Made by a program: the position numbers and the translations under genes
Part shown: piece by piece, positions 13,745-19,427 of the stretch
Layout of the letters: every line of letters starts with the position of its first letter
Numbering within the stretch: the first letter of the stretch is position 1
Notes under the pieces: model-generated
Told to the model about the DNA's origin: nothing
What the model saw: the letters and a program-made list of their open reading frames with translations, nothing else
Database searches by the model: none
DNA from: a virus
IMG/VR virus record: IMGVR_UViG_3300023112_000106
Span: 1-21,803 of that record
DNA: 21,803 nucleotides
Direction: 5' to 3' (one strand)

Positions 13745-14802
13745 GCGCAAAACCGATCTATGAATTTGACAAACGAACAAGCTCAACGGATGCGGTTCCT
13801 TCCGCGCTTCAGGGTTCCGTTTATTGGTACGACACCGGCACAACCTTGAACGGCGAGTCTGTCTATTATGAATCAACCGACACTTACGCGCTATGGTACA
13901 ACGGCACAAATAGAGTCATTTCAGCCATTGCAGATGTTGATGGAAGCCCGACTGATTACTTTTACGAGTACTCAGACACAACCCAGATCGAAGGGCGTAC
14001 TGTTACGGATAACGTGGAGGTCGTCGGGTTTGATTATGACACCGGCACTCTTGATGCGGTTTATGACCGATCTGGGATGTATAACGACCGACCGCAATGG
14101 TATGCAGAAATAAACTATCTCGGATCGCTTCAGGATTTCTATGTTAGGTATGATTCTGCGACAAATAAATGGCTTATTTACTGGGACGACCTTTCAACGG
14201 TCGCAGCGCAGGTCGAGTCAACAGCATTCACTCCACCAAAAGACGGGTGGGAGGCGCAGATTGTTGGCCTTGATGATCCGTCGGTTCTTGTTGGCTTTAT
14301 TCCACAGGGCGCATGGTCTGGTGATGTTGTAATTAACGAGAACACAATCGCCGAATCATGGAACAAGGCCGAGCGCAACGTGTTTGAGTCGCTAATTGAC
14401 TTTCTAGGATGCACCGAGAATTCAAACGCATTCCGTGGCAGATACCCGACGAACGAGGACGGGAACCCGAAGTGGCGCAACGTGTGGATGATCAACTCAG
14501 GCGGATCTGCGGGCGCGTATGACACCGAGCGCACATACGGACTTGATGGAAACTGGTGCAACGCGATGATTAACTGCGAGGTGCGCGGATTGTTCAGGAC
14601 GCGCGTTTTGGCAATGAACTTTGCCTCCTCTGTTCTGGCATGGCTCAAGCATACTAACAACATGAACGAAACCGGAAACGTCGGCTGGTGTATGCTAACC
14701 GACCTACCGAGCGCACCGGAGCCGATTGTTATTGAGAACGACCTGCAATGGGAAGTAATCATACCGCTTCAAATTCTATACTTGACAGAGGGCGAATACT
14801 AG
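13741..14802 (+). CDS. Tail terminator-like protein with N-terminal beta-module extension
   Basis: The gene lies between the gp10-like protein and the major tail protein, the position of the tail terminator that caps the tail tube. The C-terminal half (from about residue 200: helix WNKAERNVFESLIDFL, then NVWMINSGG, strands, and a final QWEVIIPLQILYLTEGEY) fits tail terminators in length and its closing strand. The product is 353 residues, about twice the usual size. The first 200 residues hold two related beta units of about 60 residues: one around SVYWYDTGTTLNGESVYYES and YALWYNGTNRVI, the other around GMYNDRPQWYAE and FYVRYDSATNKWLIYWDD. Such Tyr/Trp-Gly modules are known from tail-fibre proteins. 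The start overlaps the previous stop (ATGA), and the TAG stop lies in the repeated promoter copy 2. Confidence 0.7.
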   Translation: MSAKPIYEFDKRTSSTDAVPSALQGSVYWYDTGTTLNGESVYYESTDTYALWYNGTNRVISAIADVDGSPTDYFYEYSDTTQIEGRTVTDNVEVVGFDYDTGTLDAVYDRSGMYNDRPQWYAEINYLGSLQDFYVRYDSATNKWLIYWDDLSTVAAQVESTAFTPPKDGWEAQIVGLDDPSVLVGFIPQGAWSGDVVINENTIAESWNKAERNVFESLIDFLGCTENSNAFRGRYPTNEDGNPKWRNVWMINSGGSAGAYDTERTYGLDGNWCNAMINCEVRGLFRTRVLAMNFASSVLAWLKHTNNMNETGNVGWCMLTDLPSAPEPIVIENDLQWEVIIPLQILYLTEGEY

Positions 14803-14836
14803 CTCCCTAGACGAAACCCGCAACCGGATTTATATT
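14801..14836 (+). promoter_or_regulatory. Repeated late-promoter element, copy 2 (before major tail protein)
   Basis: AGCTCCCTAGAC (14801-14812) is the same 12-mer as at 8189 and 19062. TAGACG as -35 (14808-14813), a 17-base spacer and TATATT (14831-14836) repeat the same geometry. The element overlaps the stop of the previous gene. The leader ends with GGAGGAAGAATC before the ATG, identical to that of copy 3. Confidence 0.72.
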
Positions 14837-14862
14837 ATTAAGCAATCAACGGAGGAAGAATC

Positions 14863-15618
14863 ATGGCAGACGCATCAGTAGCATTAGAAGCAAGCAATCT
14901 TTTCAGCTTGTCGGCAAATTTTAACACAACCGCATCGACTACATCCGAAGGCTCAACGGCAGTCAACGTGATGGATGAGGTCGGCAATGTAGCCTGTGAA
15001 ACAATCATCACAGATATTACAAACTACACCCAGAGCGCGTCATATTGCGGATCTGATTTCATGACCGATATCGGAACCTTCCTGACCGAGTTTGGAAACG
15101 CGCAGAACTCCAAAGTTGTGACAGGTTTATCGATCAACATGACCGCAGGTGGATACGTCACGACTGACATCACCGGCCATAATCATGCCGAGAACGCTCA
15201 CGTAGCCGGTCTGACTCTTGGTTACGCCGACGTTTCAGACTTCCTTCCGCACGAAGTCGGTGAAGCGTTCGCATCTTGGGACGGGTTCGGAATCCCTGCC
15301 GATTACGACATCACAACCGGCACAGATTCTTCGGCATCAAGCGCGTCAGTTACATTTGCAATGAATCACGTTGACCAGATCGACGAAACCGGCGATCACC
15401 TTGTCGGAAAGAACATCACTCCGCGCTGTGAACTCAGCATGGACTTTGTTGGAATCCCGACGAGCAATACGCAGGCTCTTTTGAACGCCGACTTTGCAGC
15501 GGCGACGAACGATATGCTCGGATGCGTTTGGGACTCTGACGATTCAAACGACTCAAACAGCGACTTCGATACGTTTGCCTTAACCGGACACGCCCACACT
15601 GATCTTGCAACTGCATAA
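14863..15618 (+). CDS. Major tail protein (tail tube)
   Basis: The 251-residue product is beta-rich and acidic, with high Ser, Thr, Ala and Asp, as for siphovirus tube proteins. It lies between the tail terminator-like gene and the tail chaperone and tape measure, the conserved position. Strands such as VVTGLSINMTAGGYVTTDITG and ITPRCELSMDFVG alternate with flexible loops. The ending (DSDDSNDSNSDFDTFALTGH) is a striking Asp/Ser/Asn-rich acidic loop that could bind calcium or stay exposed. It has its own promoter and a perfect GGAGG ribosome-binding site, fitting high expression. The assignment rests mainly on order and size. Confidence 0.78.
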   Translation: MADASVALEASNLFSLSANFNTTASTTSEGSTAVNVMDEVGNVACETIITDITNYTQSASYCGSDFMTDIGTFLTEFGNAQNSKVVTGLSINMTAGGYVTTDITGHNHAENAHVAGLTLGYADVSDFLPHEVGEAFASWDGFGIPADYDITTGTDSSASSASVTFAMNHVDQIDETGDHLVGKNITPRCELSMDFVGIPTSNTQALLNADFAAATNDMLGCVWDSDDSNDSNSDFDTFALTGHAHTDLATA

Positions 15619-15629
15619 AGGGGCTGATT

Positions 15630-15776
15630 ATGGGTAAACATGGACTAGCAAGTTGCGAAAAAGGGCGCGTGAAAAGCCCAGAAAAAGAGGTTGACGATGC
15701 AGGAACTGACGAAGAATGCGATATCGAATCTGCAACGCACAACCGGACATGTTCTGACTGTCGCGGATTGGGATGA
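15630..15776 (+). CDS. Small Cys-containing frame overlapping the tail chaperone gene
   Basis: A 48-codon frame starts with ATG at 15630, six bases after AAGGGG. It runs 80 bases into the next gene in another frame. The product (start MGKHGLASCEKGRVK) is hydrophilic and ends CSDCRGLG, a single copy of the CxxCxGxG repeat of DnaJ zinc fingers. One copy alone cannot form the four-Cys DnaJ site unless the other two cysteines help. The ribosome-binding site is better than that of the following gene, so it may really be translated and couple expression of the chaperone. It could also be a chance frame. Confidence 0.42.
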   Translation: MGKHGLASCEKGRVKSPEKEVDDAGTDEECDIESATHNRTCSDCRGLG

Positions 15777-16413
15777 TCTCGAAGCCCTTGACTCGTTAGC
15801 CGAAAAGGTCGCCGGTGTTTCTACAATAGAGCGCCGGCTACTTAATTCTCCGTTTGAGCTGTGCGGTATTAAATTTTACCCGCTGACGGTTGCGAAATCC
15901 CTATGGTTCTCTGAAAAGTGCAATGATTGGGAGATTGCATCCGAGCATCAAGACGCATTTATGTTTTGGGTTTTGACTTTTCCGTTAACTGAAGCTCCGT
16001 TTGATGAATACTCAACCAAGCGTAAAGCTGACCGCGCGATGACAAAGTTCGCGCGAAAACTTCACATGACTCACTGCGAAATAAACCAAGTTTGCAACAA
16101 GTGCCTCGGATTGATTGATTCAGGCGACGGTGATGGGTCAAAATCAAGCGCAACGGGCTTCGGCGGGATGGTTGCGTGTCTCATCCGAGAGTACGGTCAA
16201 AGCCCCGATTACTGGCTAAACGAAGCGCCGATTGAAAAGGTCACAGAGATGTACGACCAGATTGTTTTGCGCGTGGTTGCGGAAGAGGACGCTGGGCGGA
16301 GCGCATCAGCAAGCAACGGACAAGCAAAAGCACCAAGCGCATCGCCAAAGTTACTAGCGTTTAAAGCATTTCGTGATAAGGCGCAGGAATTAAGCGAAAA
16401 ATGGAGCGCATAG
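15697..16413 (+). CDS. Tail assembly chaperone
   Basis: The 238-residue product lies between major tail protein and tape measure, the place of the chaperones that bind the tape-measure protein during tube assembly. It has a hydrophilic start, a mixed region with LLNSPFELCGIKFYPLTVAKSLWF, a helical domain (YSTKRKADRAMTKFARKLHM) and a flexible Ser/Ala/Lys-rich C-terminal region (ASASNGQAKAPSASPK). The start is ATG 15697 with AAGAGG at proper spacing. The second chaperone frame that is usually reached by a slip near the end (the G/GT arrangement) is not visible, because the tape-measure ATG follows the stop by one base. Confidence 0.66.
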   Translation: MQELTKNAISNLQRTTGHVLTVADWDDLEALDSLAEKVAGVSTIERRLLNSPFELCGIKFYPLTVAKSLWFSEKCNDWEIASEHQDAFMFWVLTFPLTEAPFDEYSTKRKADRAMTKFARKLHMTHCEINQVCNKCLGLIDSGDGDGSKSSATGFGGMVACLIREYGQSPDYWLNEAPIEKVTEMYDQIVLRVVAEEDAGRSASASNGQAKAPSASPKLLAFKAFRDKAQELSEKWSA

Positions 16414-16414
16414 A

Positions 16415-17893
16415 ATGACAACAAAGAAAGTAAATCTTGTAATCAGCCTGAAAGATGGCGTTTCTGCCGGTCTTCAGAAGATCGGGAAAGGCGTCAAGAC
16501 GCTTGGTGGCTCGTTCAAGCTAATGGCGAAGGTGGGCGCTACGGCATTCGCTGCGGTCGGGGCTGCTGCGTTCGCTGTAAGCAAGACGATTAAGAGGTCG
16601 TTTGAGTTTGAGACGGCAAAGGTTCAGTTGAAAAGCCTTCTCGGATCAACAGATGCAGCGACAAAACGGTTTAATGAGCTTAGAGATTTCGCAGCGTCAA
16701 CACCATTTCAACTTCCAGAGCTTCTTGATGCGTCAAAAAAGCTTACTGTTTTCACAGAGGGCGTTCTTGGTGGCGCGAAATCATTAAAGATTATCGGCGA
16801 CGCTGCTGCTGCGGTCGGAACACCAATCGAAGAGGTTTCATTCTGGATTGGTCGCGCTTATTCAATGCTAAAAGGTGGCAAGCCGTTTGGTGAAGCTGCG
16901 ATGCGGTTGCAGGAAATGGGAATCCTAACGCCGAAAGTACGCGACGAAATGGAGAAGATGCAGGAATCTGGCGCGTCGTTTGAGGATGTCTGGAAGAAGA
17001 TGAATGGCGAGATGGGTAGATTCAGTGGCTCAATGGAGGAGCTTTCCCAAACCGGCGCTGGCAAATGGTCAACGCTAATGGACAATATGGGAATCGCAAT
17101 GGCTGAGTTCGGAAACGAACTGCTTGAGGTTTCAAAAGACGGCATTGACGGGCTTACTGAATCGATTAAGACGCTCGTTGCTGACGGAACGCTGGAGCGA
17201 TGGGCGAGGAACGTAGCTGATGCAATCGCCAGCATTGTCGCCCAGATGCGAGCAGCAATGGACACATTTGACAACATGAGGAAGTCGCGCAATGCTTATG
17301 ACAAGGCCACAAAGGATATTATGGGGGCGGACGGCGGAACCAAAATTGGGCGGGCAAAGAATGCGGATTTGATTCGTGCGCGAGCTGAACAAATAATCGC
17401 CGAAGACAAAGCAGTCGAACAGCTAAAAAAGCGCATGGCATTAGAAGAGAAAATGCTTGCAAGGAAAGCCGAGGCTGACGCGAAGCGCAAAAAAGCCGAT
17501 GACGAGCACTGGGATAAGCTTCTTTCCGAGACGCGCAAGGCAGATATTGCGGCGGGCCTGACCCCTGGCCCGCAAAACGACAAAGATGGCGCAGAGAAAG
17601 AAGGCGTTGCGCAGCTTGCCGAAAAAGTCGCAAAATCAGTTCAGCCCAAAAGGAAAGAAGAAGAGGAAACAAATGCCTCCAGGGACGCAGAGGTTGAGAA
17701 AAAACCAACGGTTTCACCATCGACGCTTGAACTGTTCAAAGACCTAAGCAAGGGCAGATCATTCGAAGGCGCAACATCTGCGCTTAGTCAAGTGACAACG
17801 GCGATGGAGGGCGAGTCCATTAAAAAGGTCGCGGTGCTTCTCGAAGACCAAAACAAGATTTTAACTGAACGGCTCGGTGGCGTCAGTTCATAA
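16415..17893 (+). CDS. Tape-measure protein
   Basis: The 492-residue product begins with a short beta segment (KKVNLVISLKDGVSAGLQK), then a hydrophobic stretch at about residues 36-56 (LMAKVGATAFAAVGAAAFAV). The region SFEFETAKVQLKSLLGSTDAA and STPFQLPELLDASKKLTVF is typical of the conserved N-terminal part of tape-measure proteins. A Gly-rich loop with KGGKPFGEAAMRLQEMG follows. The C-terminal third is highly charged coiled coil (from about 320: EQLKKRMALEEKMLARKAEADAKRKK). The tape length sets tail length. At the commonly seen ratio of about 0.15 nm per residue, 492 residues suggest a tail near 75 nm, short for a siphovirus. The gene starts one base after the chaperone stop. Confidence 0.88.
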   Translation: MTTKKVNLVISLKDGVSAGLQKIGKGVKTLGGSFKLMAKVGATAFAAVGAAAFAVSKTIKRSFEFETAKVQLKSLLGSTDAATKRFNELRDFAASTPFQLPELLDASKKLTVFTEGVLGGAKSLKIIGDAAAAVGTPIEEVSFWIGRAYSMLKGGKPFGEAAMRLQEMGILTPKVRDEMEKMQESGASFEDVWKKMNGEMGRFSGSMEELSQTGAGKWSTLMDNMGIAMAEFGNELLEVSKDGIDGLTESIKTLVADGTLERWARNVADAIASIVAQMRAAMDTFDNMRKSRNAYDKATKDIMGADGGTKIGRAKNADLIRARAEQIIAEDKAVEQLKKRMALEEKMLARKAEADAKRKKADDEHWDKLLSETRKADIAAGLTPGPQNDKDGAEKEGVAQLAEKVAKSVQPKRKEEEETNASRDAEVEKKPTVSPSTLELFKDLSKGRSFEGATSALSQVTTAMEGESIKKVAVLLEDQNKILTERLGGVSS

Positions 17894-17905
17894 CAGGGGA
17901 CAATC

Positions 17906-17983
17906 ATGGCAGAAACTTCAGGCTGGATGTGGGAATCAATCAACCGAAAAGAGACTCGTCTTATCAGGGCGCAACCTTGTTGA
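17906..17983 (+). pseudogene. Well-initiated 25-codon frame, apparent N terminus of the next gene
   Basis: ATG 17906 follows AGGGGA at ideal spacing and reads MAETSGWMWES before stopping at TGA 17981-17983. The gene proper continues in the neighbouring frame from the same stretch, whose only start is a GTG at 17929 with a poor ribosome-binding site. A -1 shift at the AAAA run (17947-17950) would join the two frames into one protein of about 223 residues. It may be a programmed slip, a one-base assembly error or a real mutation. Confidence 0.5.
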
Positions 17984-18579
17984 CCAGAAACAATTGGGTA
18001 ATCATAAGAAAGCGCATCAGTGACGACGATTATGACTCGGAACTCGGGGAGGAGGAAAGCTCCCTCAGCGCATATAATGGAGGCGTTACGGAAACGATTG
18101 CAGGCCCAGTGATCTCAGGCTACACAATCGGGCCAACCGTCAGAAACTACACAAACACAACCGATGTCTGTATTCCAACTGGTCAAATCCAGAACGGATC
18201 GGCTGTTTATGCGACCCCATCAACCATAACAAACATCCCAGACAGCGAAAAACGCAACGTGTTGCATCTTGTAGCAGTTGGCAGCGAGCTTAACTGGTCT
18301 TATGGCGAATTCACGCAGGCGGAGGTTGATACTCTGACGGTTCCTGACTCGCGTGGCACAAGCTATGTTTACGACGACAGCAACAAACCGGCTGGATCTT
18401 TGCCGGTTTCGCTAAACATGAACCTATATGGCGGAACATTTGTCGGAAGCAACGGCGCGATTGCATCGACTTACGCTTACCCGTTCACATGCACAGGCGA
18501 CAATCAAGTTTATGAGCAACAGAGTGTTGATTGGTATACACAAAGACAAACATGGGTGTTTAAAGATGGGTGGCAGTAA
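17929..18579 (+). CDS. Tail protein downstream of tape measure (distal-tail candidate)
   Basis: From the GTG at 17929 the product is 216 residues, or about 223 if joined to the well-initiated frame at 17906. It is rich in Ser, Thr, Asn and Tyr, with many predicted beta strands: NNWVIIRKRISDDDYDSE near the start, VLHLVAVGSELNWSYGEFT in the middle and YTQRQTWVFKDGW at the end. No cysteine pair or enzyme motif is seen apart from single Cys residues. Proteins right after the tape measure in siphoviruses are usually distal tail or tip components, so this one may be part of the tail tip. No family is recognised. The stop overlaps the next ATG (TAATG). Confidence 0.6.
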   Translation: MGINQPKRDSSYQGATLLTRNNWVIIRKRISDDDYDSELGEEESSLSAYNGGVTETIAGPVISGYTIGPTVRNYTNTTDVCIPTGQIQNGSAVYATPSTITNIPDSEKRNVLHLVAVGSELNWSYGEFTQAEVDTLTVPDSRGTSYVYDDSNKPAGSLPVSLNMNLYGGTFVGSNGAIASTYAYPFTCTGDNQVYEQQSVDWYTQRQTWVFKDGWQ

Positions 18580-18887
18580 TGGCATCTAAATTCAAGCACG
18601 ACTTTGAAGGCACGGGCACTTTTGTGGAGTTTGTCTCTGCTTGCAACAGGTTATTCGAGGCGATGAGCAACATAACAGTTGTCATGCCGGTTGATTATAG
18701 GGGAACAGAGCCGACTCTTGTCGCATCAACAGACGGCACAATCACATTCGACATGGGTGACGCTTTAATATTTACAACAAACAATATTGATTGGGAACTG
18801 TCAGGAGATGCGACGTTTGAAAGTTACAGCGCGGAAGTTGTTAACGGCAAGCTAGTCATCAGCGTTGAGGCGAACAACACACCATAG
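18579..18887 (+). CDS. Small tail protein, paralog A
   Basis: The 102-residue product (MASKFKHDFEGTG...) starts in a TAATG overlap. Residues about 9-35 (FEGTGTFVEFVSACNRLFEA) match the start of the next gene (FEGSGCMIELVDEWNKLFEA), so the two are tandem paralogs. The C-terminal half is a beta-rich region that the next gene lacks (LIFTTNNIDWELSGD, then VNGKLVISVEAN). No named family is recognised. Position suggests a tail-tip or fibre-attached component. Confidence 0.6.
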   Translation: MASKFKHDFEGTGTFVEFVSACNRLFEAMSNITVVMPVDYRGTEPTLVASTDGTITFDMGDALIFTTNNIDWELSGDATFESYSAEVVNGKLVISVEANNTP

Positions 18888-18896
18888 GGAGGGGTT

Positions 18897-19058
18897 ATGG
18901 CTTTTGAGGGTTCAGGGTGCATGATCGAGCTTGTTGACGAATGGAACAAGCTGTTTGAAGCATCAGAAAACACGGTCGTAATTCAGCGACAGACAATTTC
19001 TGGAATCGCGTCAATGTCAATCGGTGGTGGGGAGTGGATAGTCACAATGGGCGAATAA
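18897..19058 (+). CDS. Small tail protein, paralog B (short)
   Basis: The 53-residue product starts at ATG 18897 with AGGGAGGGG just ahead, one of the best ribosome-binding sites in the window. Residues 3-22 (FEGSGCMIELVDEWNKLFEA) align to paralog A, and the product ends with MGE at the place where paralog A has MGDA and goes on. It may be a deletion derivative of a duplicated gene, or a real shorter partner. The four bases after the stop lead into promoter copy 3. Confidence 0.6.
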   Translation: MAFEGSGCMIELVDEWNKLFEASENTVVIQRQTISGIASMSIGGGEWIVTMGE

Positions 19059-19061
19059 ACT

Positions 19062-19097
19062 AGCTCCCTAGACGATCAAACAAGCATAGTTTAAATT
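19062..19097 (+). promoter_or_regulatory. Repeated late-promoter element, copy 3 (before small beta protein)
   Basis: AGCTCCCTAGAC (19062-19073) is the third copy. TAGACG (19069-19074) plus a 17-base spacer reaches TAAATT (19092-19097). The leader then gives GGAGGAAGAATC before ATG 19120. The sequence before this copy (GGGCGAATAA, then ACT) resembles that before copy 2, suggesting that the element spread as a larger block. Confidence 0.72.
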
Positions 19098-19119
19098 ATA
19101 GCAAATTGGAGGAAGAATC

Positions 19120-19413
19120 ATGTTATTGAATGGCGAAGGCAATCAGGCGACCGCAACAAGCTCATCGGCTCGTTGGGAAGTATCAAAATCTGGCGCAAAC
19201 TCTTTGGGCGTTGACGTAGAAGGCACAGCTTCTGTTTATGTCGCCGTTAACTGCACAACCGCAGAGTTCGATATTTTACATGCTGCGAATAAGACGATTA
19301 AAGTTCGTCAGAATATCCCGTTCAGTTACTACGGCGATCAGGTTGAAAACATAAAAAGCATTTGCTACCAGTCTGCCGGTGCCGATTCTGCTGTCAATTT
19401 CGCAGCATTTTAA
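19120..19413 (+). CDS. Small beta-rich tail protein
   Basis: The 97-residue product begins MLLNGEGNQATATSSSARW and continues with alternating hydrophobic residues (SVYVAVNCTTAEFDIL, then IPFSYYGDQVENIKSICYQS), as in a small beta sandwich. Two cysteines, in VNCTT and SICYQ, could pair. It has no signal peptide. It is the first gene of the third repeated-promoter block and has a perfect GGAGG, so strong expression is likely. The proteins after it are large and exported-looking, so this may be an adaptor or a small spike-like protein. No family is recognised. Confidence 0.6.
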   Translation: MLLNGEGNQATATSSSARWEVSKSGANSLGVDVEGTASVYVAVNCTTAEFDILHAANKTIKVRQNIPFSYYGDQVENIKSICYQSAGADSAVNFAAF

Positions 19414-19427
19414 TCGGAGGCAAAAAC

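Noticed and set aside
9743-14762. Long minus-strand frames, such as those at 9743-10351 and 14178-14762, as real genes
   Set aside because: They lie wholly opposite strong + strand genes, have low-complexity Ser/Arg-rich products and have no ribosome-binding site or partner gene; they are shadows.
14781-14787. TTGACA at the end of the tail terminator-like gene as a -35 box
   Set aside because: No -10-like hexamer lies 15-19 bases on; the repeated element at 14801 is the better promoter.
16300-16415. Programmed frameshift (G/GT type) in the tail chaperone gene
   Set aside because: No clear slippery heptamer and no extension frame was seen near its end; the tape-measure ATG follows the stop by one base.
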